From Tolypothrix sp. PCC 7910 (GTDB taxonomy: Bacteria > Cyanobacteriota > Cyanobacteriia > Cyanobacteriales > Nostocaceae), in NCBI RefSeq assembly GCF_011769525.1, contig NZ_CP050440.1, forward strand, positions 3,659,501 to 3,723,500: a DNA stretch of 64,000 nt. Reading direction: 5' to 3'. Below the pieces are notes generated by a model. It was not told the DNA's origin. It worked only from the letters and a program-made list of their open reading frames with translations, and searched no databases. Shown piece by piece: positions 55,259 through 64,000 of the stretch (positions are counted from its first letter, which is position 1; the number at the start of each line of letters is the position of its first letter). The position numbers and the translations under genes were made by a program.

Positions 55259-55362
55259 AATGTTTGCCATGCAATCTAGCCCACAACCCCTGCTCTATGG
55301 TATATATAAAGCACGGTAATCCTAGCAATTAGCCGTAGATCAGTTGCAGAGGTAAAGCAGCA

Positions 55363-56379
55363 GTGGGCATATTAGTTGAGAATGTATCCAAAAACTTTGG
55401 AAGTTTCAAAGCTATCGAGCAAGTAAATTTAGAGGTAAAAACGGGTTCTCTGGTTGCCTTGCTGGGGCCATCAGGTTCTGGTAAATCTACGCTGCTCAGG
55501 CTAATTGCCGGTTTGGAACTACCAGATACTGGCAAAGTCTTTCTGACTGGGAAAGATGCCACTTACCAAAGTGTACAAGACCGGAATATTGGATTTGTAT
55601 TTCAGCACTATGCCTTATTTAAGCATAGGACTGTAAGGGAAAATATTTCTTTTGGTTTAGAAATTCGCAAAGTCCCACCCAAGAAAATACAAGGGCGGGT
55701 AGAACAATTATTAGAACTAGTGCAACTGACTGGGTTAGGCGATCGCTATCCATCACAACTTTCTGGTGGTCAAAGACAAAGGGTAGCATTAGCGAGAGCC
55801 TTAGCTGTAGAACCAGAGGTATTACTGCTAGATGAACCCTTTGGCGCACTTGATGCGAAAGTTCGTAAAGATTTACGGGCATGGTTACGCCGCCTCCATG
55901 ATGAAGTACATGTTACCACTGTTTTCGTTACCCATGACCAAGAAGAGGCAATGGAAGTCTCAGACGAAATCGTGGTCATGAATAAAGGGCGTGTGGAACA
56001 AGTAGGCACCCCCGCAGAAATTTACGATCATCCGGCTAGTGCCTTTGTCATGAGTTTTATTGGCCCAGTTAATGTCTTGCCTAGCTCTTCGAGTATTTTT
56101 CAACAACAAAGGTTTGAAGCACCAAACCCTGAAGTCTTTTTGCGCCCGCAAGATGTGATTGTTGAGAGAGTAGCTAACGGCACTACTACACCTGCCACAG
56201 TCAGCCGAGTCATCCATTTGGGTTGGGAAATTCAAGTTGAATTGAATTTAGATGAAGGGCAAGTAGTGATGGCCCATTTAACACGCGATCGCTTTAAAGA
56301 ATTAGAGTTAGAACCAGAACAAAGGGTATATGTGAAGCCAAAAGATGCCAAATCATTCCCCTTGTATTATTCAATTTGA
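55363..56379 (+). CDS. cysA: Sulfate/thiosulfate ABC transporter ATP-binding subunit
   Basis: 338 residues. ATPase of the sulfate permease at the inner face of the membrane. Walker [11 protein letters not shown]-loop [10 protein letters not shown], signature [15 protein letters not shown], Walker [12 protein letters not shown] and switch [11 protein letters not shown] are complete, followed by a TOBE domain ([18 protein letters not shown]). The start is a GTG at 55363. The sequence strongly resembles CysA, though the membrane partners are not adjacent here, which is unusual but seen in cyanobacteria. Confidence 0.92.
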   Translation: MGILVENVSKNFGSFKAIEQVNLEVKTGSLVALLGPSGSGKSTLLRLIAGLELPDTGKVFLTGKDATYQSVQDRNIGFVFQHYALFKHRTVRENISFGLEIRKVPPKKIQGRVEQLLELVQLTGLGDRYPSQLSGGQRQRVALARALAVEPEVLLLDEPFGALDAKVRKDLRAWLRRLHDEVHVTTVFVTHDQEEAMEVSDEIVVMNKGRVEQVGTPAEIYDHPASAFVMSFIGPVNVLPSSSSIFQQQRFEAPNPEVFLRPQDVIVERVANGTTTPATVSRVIHLGWEIQVELNLDEGQVVMAHLTRDRFKELELEPEQRVYVKPKDAKSFPLYYSI

Positions 56380-56948
56380 AGCAATTCACTTAATTTAATA
56401 TAGTTCGCTGGGGAAAGGGAAAGGGGAAAGTTGAAATTAACCCCTTATCCCTTTCCCCACAATATTTTGAGGGCATAGTCAGGGTAAGATTTCCAACTAG
56501 AATTTGATTTAGACAAACATCTCAAGATTATTGCTTATTCTGTGCATGGACTTCCAGAAATTAAATTATCCAATTTCCAGAGCAAAGACATCATCGTATT
56601 TTCCTCCTCTGCTTCCTCTGCTCCCTCTGCTTAGACAACGATAGGATATTTTTTATTTGGAAGTCCCTAAGAGTTGCTCATTCGCTGTGTTTTTTTGCCA
56701 TTCTATCCCTTTACCCTTTCCCCTTGACCCCCTCACCCGTATTTCTTATTGCCTGAGAAACATTGTGGATATTAATACGCTGTATATTAGTTTTTGATGA
56801 CTGCTGTGTGTTGATGGGAGCAAACAGCTATCAGCTGCCAGTTAATGGTTAATAGTTCTAACTATTGGCTGTTAAGTATGGACTGTTGGGCGCTGAATGC
56901 TCTTGGCTTAAATTTTTATTTCAGTTTGATGGAAAGAGGTAGAAAATC
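56380..56948. other. Intergenic region with a large hairpin
   Basis: GGGGAAAGGGA (56410-56420) and its complement TCCCTTTCCCC (56448-56458) form an 11-bp stem after cysA. CCTCTGCTTCC-type short repeats lie at 56603-56632. No gene seen. The psbU promoter should lie near the right end. Confidence 0.6.
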
Positions 56949-57374
56949 GTGAAAGGATTGGTGCGTTTATTAACAGTGTTTAGTTTGTTGCTTGGTTGCT
57001 GGGGATGGCTAGGAACAACTCAAGTTGCCCAAGCTGCCACTTTTAACAGTCTGACTATTCCCCAAGTCCCAGTTCTAGCAGTTGGGCAGAATAAGGCAGA
57101 CGCTAAGCTAGGAACGGAATTTGGTAAAAAAATTGATTTGAACAATACCAACGTCCGCGCTTTTCAACAATATCCAGGGCTGTATCCTACTTTAGCTAAG
57201 AAAATCATCAAAAACGCACCTTACCAAAAGGTAGAGGATGTGTTGGATCTACCAGGATTGAGCGATCGCCAAAAACAAACTTTGCAAGCAAATTTAGATA
57301 AATTTACAGTCACAGACCTAGAACCTGCCTTCAACGAAGGTGATGATCGCTTTAACAACGGCATCTATAGATAA
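56949..57374 (+). CDS. psbU: Photosystem II 12 kDa extrinsic protein
   Basis: 141 residues from a GTG. A thylakoid-lumen signal ([20 protein letters not shown] with VAQA) is followed by a mature domain with a helix-hairpin-helix fold: [40 protein letters not shown] and [20 protein letters not shown]. PsbU stabilises the oxygen-evolving complex from the lumen side. Length is typical. Confidence 0.97.
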   Translation: MKGLVRLLTVFSLLLGCWGWLGTTQVAQAATFNSLTIPQVPVLAVGQNKADAKLGTEFGKKIDLNNTNVRAFQQYPGLYPTLAKKIIKNAPYQKVEDVLDLPGLSDRQKQTLQANLDKFTVTDLEPAFNEGDDRFNNGIYR

Positions 57375-57610
57375 CTGTATTTGCAGTTAACCTTAGAGAA
57401 TCACAGCCTACCCCTGCTCTCAGGGTATGGCATTTACACTCGGAGATGGGCAGAGACAAGCAGACTTTGTCTTGGTGTCTCTGCCTCTCCACTTCTCACC
57501 CTTTCCACCCTAAAATCTCGACTTAAAAAATAAGGATACAAACCCCCTGATTTATCCGTGGGGTGTTCAATTTTGAATTTTGAATTTTGAATTCCCCGAA
57601 GGGGTTAACC

Positions 57611-59311
57611 TTGCCTCCAACAGATATTCCTAGCCAATTTGATGTTTTAGTAGTTGGTGCGGGTGCCGCAGGGCTCTATACGGCACTTTGTCTCCCACAA
57701 TCTTTGCGAGTCGGATTAATTACTAAAGAAACAGTTTCGCTATCAGCCAGTGATTGGGCCCAAGGTGGCATTGCAGCTGCGATCGCCTCGGAAGATTCTC
57801 CGACTTTACATATTGAAGATACAATCCGGGCTGGGGCTGGCTTATGTGACAAAGCTGCCGTAGAATTTTTAGCCGAACACGCCCCTAGCTGTATTCAATC
57901 TCTCGTAGATTTGGGCGTAGCTTTTGACCGTCAAGGTAATGCTTTAGCTTTAACTTTAGAAGCTGCCCATTCTCGTAACCGTGTGCTTCATGCTGCAGAT
58001 ACTACAGGTAGAGAAGTTACTACTACACTCACAGCCCAAGTACTGCGACGGCCCAATATTTTAGTCATCCAGCAAGCTTTAGCTTTAAGTTTGTGGATGA
58101 CACCAGCAGGCGATGTCTCCGACGGGCTACGCCAACGCACTCAAGGCATTAGCTTGTTTTATCAAGGCAAAATTCAATGGATTCAGGCACGTGCAGTCGT
58201 ACTGGCAACAGGTGGTGGTGGGCAGGTATTTGCCCAAACTACTAACCCAGCTGTCAGTACAGGTGATGGAGTTGCGATCGCCTACCGTGCTGGGGCAATT
58301 CTCCGCGACTTGGAATTTATCCAATTTCACCCCACAGCCTTAACAAAACCAGGTGCAGATCGTTTTCTCATTAGCGAAGCTGTACGTGGTGAAGGGGCAC
58401 ACCTCGTCGATAATGAAGGGCGACGTTTTGCCTTTGACTATCACCCCGCGGGTGAACTAGCACCACGAGATGTTGTTAGCAGAGCAATTTTCAGTCATTT
58501 ACAACGTACCGCGGCCGATCCCGCCACAGCTAATGTCTGGTTAGATATGCGCCCTATTCCCCCAGACAAAATTCGTCATCGCTTCCCTAACATCATCAAA
58601 GTCTGTCAACATTGGGGCATAGATGTCTTTACAGAACCCATACCTGTTGCCCCTGCAGCTCATTATTGGATGGGTGGAATTGTCACAGATTTGATGAATC
58701 GCACCAATATTTCGGGTTTGTATGCTGTAGGCGAAACCGCCAGCACTGGAGTACATGGGGCAAACCGCTTGGCAAGTAATTCTTTACTAGAATGTATAGT
58801 TTTTGGCGCACAGATGGCTAATCTTGATTTGGCAGATGTAGAGTTGCAATCAGAGATACCCATGCTGCCATTGCGAGAATTTCAGCCTGATGAAGGCGAA
58901 TGGCACAGACAGCAAGCCCATATAGCAGCACTGCGACAGAAGTTACCACGTCTAGTTTGGCAAAGCGCTGGTATATGTCGTTCACAATCAGCATTAGAAG
59001 CGGCAATCACCACAATTGAATCTTGGCAACAAGAATTTGCTAGTTTGCCTTTAAGTCAATTTCTGCTATCTTTAACAGCTAGAGAACCAGCCCATTTGCA
59101 ACTAGCAGATGTAGAAAGGCAGCTACGGCTGTGGGCAGAAACTCGTAATTTATTAGATGTAGCTGACTTAATTCTTAAAAGTGCAGTGTTTAGAACCGAA
59201 AGCCGGGGTGGACACTACCGCTTAGATTATCCAGAACCAGACTTTGATTGGCAAGCTCACACACTTGTCCAAAAAAACCATTGGTGGAAATATCCGGTTT
59301 TAAACTCGTAG
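57611..59311 (+). CDS. nadB: L-aspartate oxidase
   Basis: 566 residues. FAD enzyme that oxidises L-aspartate to iminoaspartate for quinolinate and NAD synthesis. GAGAAGLYTALCLP, SASDWAQGGIAAAI, DLEFIQFHPTALTKPGADRF, ISEAVRGEGAHLVDNEGRRF, LAPRDVVSRAI and HYWMGGI with VHGANRLASNSLLEC are present. The TTG at 57611 has GGGG seven bases ahead (AAGGGGTTAACC) and is preferred to a TTG eight codons upstream that lies in TTTTGAA repeats. The N-terminal boundary is therefore less certain than the gene. Confidence 0.94.
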   Translation: MPPTDIPSQFDVLVVGAGAAGLYTALCLPQSLRVGLITKETVSLSASDWAQGGIAAAIASEDSPTLHIEDTIRAGAGLCDKAAVEFLAEHAPSCIQSLVDLGVAFDRQGNALALTLEAAHSRNRVLHAADTTGREVTTTLTAQVLRRPNILVIQQALALSLWMTPAGDVSDGLRQRTQGISLFYQGKIQWIQARAVVLATGGGGQVFAQTTNPAVSTGDGVAIAYRAGAILRDLEFIQFHPTALTKPGADRFLISEAVRGEGAHLVDNEGRRFAFDYHPAGELAPRDVVSRAIFSHLQRTAADPATANVWLDMRPIPPDKIRHRFPNIIKVCQHWGIDVFTEPIPVAPAAHYWMGGIVTDLMNRTNISGLYAVGETASTGVHGANRLASNSLLECIVFGAQMANLDLADVELQSEIPMLPLREFQPDEGEWHRQQAHIAALRQKLPRLVWQSAGICRSQSALEAAITTIESWQQEFASLPLSQFLLSLTAREPAHLQLADVERQLRLWAETRNLLDVADLILKSAVFRTESRGGHYRLDYPEPDFDWQAHTLVQKNHWWKYPVLNS

Positions 59312-59354
59312 CAACAATACTTTATTAATCTAATGAGCCATAAATTTGAGTTTA

Positions 59355-59624
59355 TTAGCGAGTACCGCTACCATGCTCACTGTCGGGCCCACCATAGTTA
59401 GGAGGAATATAAATCTCTTTAATTTCCTGGGAATTAATCTTATTGCTAGTTAACCCTTCACTACCATTCGTGTGGAAGTGATTGACATTTAAACTATTTA
59501 AGGCTGTAGTAGTATCAATATTCTTAAAAATTACCAAGTAACCACTGATTAACAAGATGGCAATGCTTGTAATTCTTAGATGAAGGCTAATAAGTCTCGG
59601 TAAACTTTCGGTGTAAGATTTCAT
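59355..59624 (-). CDS. Small secreted or membrane-anchored hypothetical protein
   Basis: 89 residues with an N-terminal hydrophobic segment (SIAILLISGYLVIF) and a C-terminus ending IYIPPNYGGPDSEHGSGTR. The ending PPNxGGPDxxxGSGTR is one I have seen at the C-terminus of several small cyanobacterial exported proteins; its purpose is unknown to me. The polar middle region is low complexity. Convergent with nadB. Confidence 0.75.
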   Translation of the reverse strand: MKSYTESLPRLISLHLRITSIAILLISGYLVIFKNIDTTTALNSLNVNHFHTNGSEGLTSNKINSQEIKEIYIPPNYGGPDSEHGSGTR

Positions 59625-60470
59625 AAATTTTATTAATCTTATTTTCAGTAGATATACGCATTAGGGTAAGTAATATTAAATTTTGATTAAACTTTTTTAA
59701 AAGGTAATGACTTGTTGTTAAAGAGTAAATTCTAGTACAAAGATGCAGTGGTTATTAGGAAGTAGAAACAAGGGCATAAAGCTTGTAAATTCAAAATTTT
59801 AAACTTTTTTACCTGGATCTTGATTTTGGATTTGCTGTACTACTAGCTAGTAAGCTGCTCTAGGGATTTTCTGCATAAAATAACCTTGACATTCAATAAA
59901 TACTAATTAGTTGTGTTTATAACATCGGTCTAAAGTAAGAGATTGCCAGGGGCAACTTAAGCACGTACTTTTACTAAATCTTAAATACTTAATACAATCT
60001 TAATATTGAAGTATGTAATTACTATGTTAACTGGAACACAAATCAGAAAAATAATGTGAATAATCTCCAAGCTCTGTAATGTTAAGAAATGTATATGTCA
60101 GTGTTAATCACTAAGCTTAAAGCACAAAATACTTATTTTCTACTCATGGCTTCAATTGGCAAGCTATAATCATAGTCAAAATACTAGTTAATATTTATAC
60201 TCATTTAAATATAAATACTGAGATATCAAGGGAGATATAATTAACCTACTTTAATCACTCTCGCTAGATAAAAATCTAAAACCCTTATTTTTTCAGACTT
60301 TTATGAATTCAGGCGTGGGTTGGGTTGAGGATCACGGGCAAACGCTTGTTTGTATTAAGTATTTAGAATAACTGTAAAAAATTGCTGCAAATTCAGCTTG
60401 TTTTCTTGAATTTTGTGGGCAAATATTCAGATCATATTTCAATAATCAACAAGTTTCAGGAGCGAATCAG
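59625..60470. other. AT-rich intergenic region upstream of psaK
   Basis: About 850 bp with no gene or repeat recognised. Promoters for the divergent genes 59355-59624 and psaK must lie at its two ends. Confidence 0.5.
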
Positions 60471-60737
60471 TTGCTTACTTCGACCTTACTTGCCGCTACC
60501 ACTGTGCCCACCACTCTACAATGGAGTCCTACCATTGGGATTATCATGATTCTGGCGAATATTTTTGCCATTGCCTTTGGTAAATCAAGCATCAAATATC
60601 AGAATGCAGGGCCAGCTCTACCTTCACCTAATTTATTTGGTGGCTTTGGTTTACCTGCACTATTAGCAACTACTGCCTTTGGTCATATTTTAGGCACTGG
60701 TATTATTTTAGGCCTACATAATCTGGGAAGATTTTAG
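60471..60737 (+). CDS. psaK: Photosystem I subunit X (PsaK)
   Basis: 88 residues from a TTG with CAGGAG nine bases upstream. Two membrane spans around TIGIIMILANIFAIAFGKSS and LPALLATTAFGHILGTGIIL joined by a loop with NAGPALPSPNLFGGFG. PsaK is a peripheral PSI membrane subunit implicated in state transitions and antenna docking. Size and segment order match. A strong terminator follows. Confidence 0.95.
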   Translation: MLTSTLLAATTVPTTLQWSPTIGIIMILANIFAIAFGKSSIKYQNAGPALPSPNLFGGFGLPALLATTAFGHILGTGIILGLHNLGRF

Positions 60738-60776
60738 GCTGGGATATATCTGATAACTCTTTTGTCTCCAATCATG

Positions 60777-60807
60777 AGCCAGAGAAATAAATCTCTGGCT
60801 TTTCTTT
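60777..60807 (+). terminator. psaK terminator
   Basis: AGCCAGAGA and TCTCTGGCT form a perfect nine-base stem with a six-base loop, followed by TTTCTTTG on the plus strand, 40 bp after the psaK stop. Confidence 0.85.
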
Positions 60808-60909
60808 GTTCATTACCAAGTTGCAAAAAATTGTCACAACTACCTTGATTTAAGTAGGTTTTTAGTATTAATAAATACTCAGCTTTTTGGGTTCTAACTT
60901 ATCAAGTTG

Positions 60910-61275
60910 CTAGACAGGCATTGGAGCCAAACCATGCAACTGACGTACAGCATTAATACAGATTGGACAATCACAGCCAAACAATTTTATGGCTTCATCA
61001 CTTTCTGCATCCGTGAATTCTAATTCCGCAGCCTGATTTGCTGATTGTACTTGCGCTACTTTCACTTCTGAGTTAGCAGGAGCAGCAGAAGTATTGCTTA
61101 GCTGGATGCATACCTGTTTTGCTGTTGCTGAGTGCGGGGAACGTACACAAGATAGATGAGTACCCACTGGAGTAACTGTTTGTCCATGAGCTGGCTTAGT
61201 CATCATAACCATAGACAGCATAGACATAAACAGCGCTGGGGTGGAAAGTAAAGATAGGACAAATTTTTTGTTCAT
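60910..61275 (-). CDS. Exported hypothetical protein with paired cysteines
   Basis: 121 residues. Signal peptide FVLSLLSTPALFMSMLSMVM with MTKPAHG cleavage region, then a mature domain with Cys pairs (LSCVRSPHSATAKQVC, and GCDCPICINAVRQLHG). CDCPIC could form disulfides or bind metal. Not recognised. Probably periplasmic. Stand-alone minus-strand gene. Confidence 0.75.
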   Translation of the reverse strand: MNKKFVLSLLSTPALFMSMLSMVMMTKPAHGQTVTPVGTHLSCVRSPHSATAKQVCIQLSNTSAAPANSEVKVAQVQSANQAAELEFTDAESDEAIKLFGCDCPICINAVRQLHGLAPMPV

Positions 61276-61586
61276 TGGTTCTCCAACATTGGTAATGAAA
61301 GATGTACTTTATCTTTTCACACAGGTGGTGAGCGATCAGTCTATCTTATACAGATTCTTGCGAAATGGCTCGATAGTTATTCTAAAAATAGAGTAAGACG
61401 TAAATAGGTTTTCGTTAAGGATAATCTGATAGCTAGGCAGACACTTGCATCGATGACATTCCACTACCTAGCTTGTTTTTTTGTTCGAGTAAATTGACGC
61501 TGATCAAGCAAACTTAGGTAGTTACCAGTTTTTGCTTTTTGATGAAGGGTAATTGGCTCAAGTATTTATTTTTGCAAAACTAGAAA

Positions 61587-61901
61587 TTATCTATTTTTAT
61601 AAACTTCATTAATAACAATATCTTTAACGCTGAAATAAATAACTAGCGAAGTTAATAAAAATTGGGCAAATTGTAAAATTGGATCTAATCGCCAGCCTTG
61701 AAACACAAAAATAAACCCACAAAGCAACATGATGCTAGGAATTAGTAATGCTTGCAGAAGATAAATAACAAAAGCGATGCTTCCTAGTCTGCTAGCACGT
61801 TTAAATAACAAAAACACCATAAATGCCATATAAGATATACCAAAAATTATATAGATGTATCCTAGTAAGCTAGCTATATTTAAACCAAAAGAAATCTGCA
61901 T
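61587..61901 (-). CDS. Ycf66-family membrane protein
   Basis: About 104 residues from the ATG of MQISFGLNIASLLGYIYIIF (61901), preferred over one six codons upstream. Three membrane spans; the C-terminal GWRLDPILQFAQFLLTSLVI after LLCGFIFVFQ is the hallmark of the Ycf66 family found in cyanobacteria and some plastids. Function of Ycf66 is unknown to me. Confidence 0.88.
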   Translation of the reverse strand: MQISFGLNIASLLGYIYIIFGISYMAFMVFLLFKRASRLGSIAFVIYLLQALLIPSIMLLCGFIFVFQGWRLDPILQFAQFLLTSLVIYFSVKDIVINEVYKNR

Positions 61902-62663
61902 AACAAATTCCCAATTCATTAGAGCTTCATTCTCAGTATAAATCCACAGCTATCAAGGTAAGCTTATTAGCGATTGATTTGTCACTGATTAAATAAAGCC
62001 AGCTCAATTGGGGGATTTTCCCCCAAACCCCCTCCAAAATTATTGTTCTGTTTTTTTGTTGAGTAACTAGTACAGCACGGCATAAATAAACAATAAAGGT
62101 ATAGCTAGCTTAAAAATTAAACGCAGCAGATTGCAAGCTTGGTAGTTACAGATTATTGTAGGGTCACCTGTATACTGAATTTTAATAAGTCACAAGATAG
62201 TTAAGAAATATTGGTTCATTAAAGGTGCAACAAATAATAAGTAATATATGCATAAATAATGGGTATTCACTAAAGGGTAGGTAATCAAAATAGGTGTATT
62301 AATAAAAGAACGGGGAAAGGATAAAACTTTCAGAATTTACCGTTTACCCTACAAGAATTTATATAGTTCAATTTAATCAAGCTGGCTTAATTAGATATTT
62401 GAATCTATAATTCATTCCTTACCCGTTCTGTTTTTATTTGTTACCTAATCGCCAAATTATGCTCTCAATTTTTTTTTGCCTGAAACTGTCTATTTTTAAA
62501 ATTAGTAACCAAATTAGATATCACAGTGATTTTAAGTTGCTACTTAGTAGTAAAAAAAATTACTGTGAATAGTGAGTTAATGTGGAATTTTGAATTTTTG
62601 ATTGCTAAGTAAATCTTCTGTATTTTCCTCATAATTTTATATAGTTAAAATACCTCAGCCAGC
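61902..62663. other. Intergenic region with one hairpin
   Basis: TTGGGGGA and TCCCCCAA (62008-62026) form an eight-base stem with a TTT loop. The rest is AT-rich with no gene recognised. Confidence 0.5.
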
Positions 62664-63332
62664 TTATCTCTTCTTAGATTGTGAAGAATTTCGGTGCGGA
62701 GGCATATCTGCTTGTAATTCTTGTCTACCATTGGTGACAATTCGCAACATATCTTTAAGATCCTGCTCAATGCCTTCTAGGACACTATCAGCATATTGAT
62801 CGGCTCCATTTTCAATTTCTTGAGCTTGGGCGATCGCAGTTTGTCGCATTTCCTCTAACTCTTGCATACAAGCACGCTGTTTTTGCTCAATTTCAGCCAA
62901 AGTTTCTTGCATTAGAGCATCACACTCTTGCTGTACTTGCCGTCTTAGCTGTTCAGCTTCTCGCTCTGCCTGCCTGATAATATCGCTTTCAGCTAAGATT
63001 TGCGCCCGTTTAGCTTGGGCGGCTTCAACAACCTGCTGTCCGTACTCTTCTGCTTCTAGCAGAATTTCCTCTTTTTGGTCGAGGATCGTGGCTGCTTCTT
63101 GAAACACAGCGGGTAAAGAAACTCTGATAAAATCTAGCTGTTCTAGCAGCTTTTCTTCATCTACTAGGGTGCGTCCAGTTAGGGGAATTCGCAAGCTAGA
63201 AAGAATAATTTCTTCTAGTCGATTCAGTTCCTGGAGAATATCTATATTTCCCGCTCCTTCGGTATATTCTTGAGGGGCGTGATTGTTTCCGTTGTGATTG
63301 GGTTCAACATTTGAGAGTTGTGGTTGTAGCAT
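62664..63332 (-). CDS. DivIVA-like coiled-coil protein
   Basis: 222 residues, soluble, mostly alpha-helical coiled coil: [20 protein letters not shown], then a long stretch [40 protein letters not shown] and [20 protein letters not shown]. This resembles cyanobacterial DivIVA-related or ATP-synthase b-like coiled-coil proteins seen next to coaD. Its first 91 bases overlap the 3' end of coaD in a different frame. Function is unknown, possibly structural. Confidence 0.8.
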   Translation of the reverse strand: MLQPQLSNVEPNHNGNNHAPQEYTEGAGNIDILQELNRLEEIILSSLRIPLTGRTLVDEEKLLEQLDFIRVSLPAVFQEAATILDQKEEILLEAEEYGQQVVEAAQAKRAQILAESDIIRQAEREAEQLRRQVQQECDALMQETLAEIEQKQRACMQELEEMRQTAIAQAQEIENGADQYADSVLEGIEQDLKDMLRIVTNGRQELQADMPPHRNSSQSKKR

Positions 63333-63793
63333 TGGTATATTTCTAGGGCAATGTGTGGGGGAACGAGATGATCGACAGAGCCACCAAACCTTGCAATCTC
63401 TTTTACCACACTACTACTTAAAAAACTATACTCATTTGAGGTTGCTAGAAAAACAGTCTCTATCTGAGTTGATAGTGTTTTATTAGTATGAGCCATCTGA
63501 AGTTCAATTTCAAAGTCTGAAACGGCCCGCAAACCCCGTAATAACACTTGTGCTTGGCGCATTTGGACGTAATTGACAGTTAAACCATCAAAGCTGTCTA
63601 CATCTACATTAGGTAAATGTTGTGTAGATAGCCGAATTTGTTCTAGCCGTTGCTGCACACTAAACAATGGTGTTTTATTAGGGTTACGCAAAACAGCTAC
63701 AATTACTCGATCAAACAGCCGACTACCGCGCTGAATGATATCCAGATGTCCCAATGTTATGGGATCGAAGCTACCAGGGTAAATAGCAATCAC
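63242..63793 (-). CDS. coaD: Phosphopantetheine adenylyltransferase
   Basis: 183 residues. CoaD joins ATP and 4'-phosphopantetheine to dephospho-CoA, the penultimate coenzyme A step. The nucleotidyltransferase motif [20 protein letters not shown] (with the conserved TLGH), [20 protein letters not shown], and [20 protein letters not shown] are complete. The catalytic part ends near residue 158; the last 25 residues ([19 protein letters not shown]) exceed the usual length and overlap the next gene. ATG start has no strong ribosome site visible. Confidence 0.97.
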   Translation of the reverse strand: MIAIYPGSFDPITLGHLDIIQRGSRLFDRVIVAVLRNPNKTPLFSVQQRLEQIRLSTQHLPNVDVDSFDGLTVNYVQMRQAQVLLRGLRAVSDFEIELQMAHTNKTLSTQIETVFLATSNEYSFLSSSVVKEIARFGGSVDHLVPPHIALEIYQCYNHNSQMLNPITTETITPLKNIPKEREI

Positions 63794-64000
63794 AATCGTA
63801 GATACATCAAAGTTATGTAGGTGATTATATCGGAACCTGCCTCCAAACCTTTGAGTATGAGGAAACTACTAATTTTTAATAGCAAAATTGCTACTCAGTG
63901 TTTATTGTAAACTGCCTATATCAGCATATTAGTAAACTTTTATTTTATTTATAGAAATCCACTGTGATTGCAGAAATTAATCGCGTAGTGAGGAAATCAG
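63794..64000. other. Region upstream of coaD; possible start of a divergent gene
   Basis: AT-rich. A plus-strand GTG at 63964 opens a frame (IAEINRVVRKS) that runs past the window end. Too short to identify. Confidence 0.3.

Overview
The window comes from a filamentous, probably heterocyst-forming cyanobacterium (Nostocales). It carries oxygenic photosynthesis genes on both strands (psbA, psaD, psbU, psaK, petN, chlP, a ccmK-like shell gene, a ycf66 homologue). It also has many GCGATCGC (HIP1) sites, short tandem heptamer repeats of the kind known from heterocystous strains, and a HetP-family heterocyst commitment protein. No CRISPR array, prophage, rRNA or replication origin was seen.

Layout. 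1-8.65 kb is an all-minus-strand cell-surface polysaccharide cluster: six glycosyltransferases (GT4, GT2, GT8), a polysaccharide flippase and a WecG/TagA/CpsF transferase. 8.65-10.4 kb is gene-poor. 10.4-25.5 kb is core genome: two tRNA-Leu genes, lactate/glycolate oxidase, an M48 protease, murA (apparently with an ATT start), an RNA methyltransferase, a thioesterase, a tyrosine phenol-lyase-like enzyme, psbA, trpE, psaD and a DICT-GAF histidine kinase. 25.5-31 kb is AT-rich and gene-poor; it holds the hetP homologue, small unknown genes and frameshifted peptide remnants. 31-33.5 kb is a GH116 glucosidase.

33.6-40.1 kb is the accessory region and the most interesting part. It contains a REP-associated (Y1) transposase with REP palindromes around and inside it, an orphan Phd/YefM antitoxin, and a divergent pair made of a Trypco1-like protein and a caspase-nSTAND-histidine-kinase fusion whose phospho-acceptor His is replaced by Tyr. 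It ends in a 21-bp tandem repeat array next to wrecked toxin-antitoxin genes. 40-64 kb returns to core and semi-core genes: an aminotransferase paired with a carboxysome shell protein, a cytochrome P450, an exonuclease, petN, a four-GAF histidine kinase with a DXCF cyanobacteriochrome signature, dusB-like, a PEP-CTERM protein, a PLP decarboxylase, chlP, a Cys-repeat YidD-like protein, cysA, psbU, nadB, psaK, ycf66 and coaD.

A theme of the window is small palindromic repeats: dispersed REP-like units, a MITE-like pair and heptamer arrays. They lie between genes, at the broken ends of genes (an acetyltransferase fragment, a PemK fragment) and, in two cases, in frame inside coding sequences (the transposase and the decarboxylase). 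All functional statements rest on sequence reading and remembered family motifs; no database search was run.
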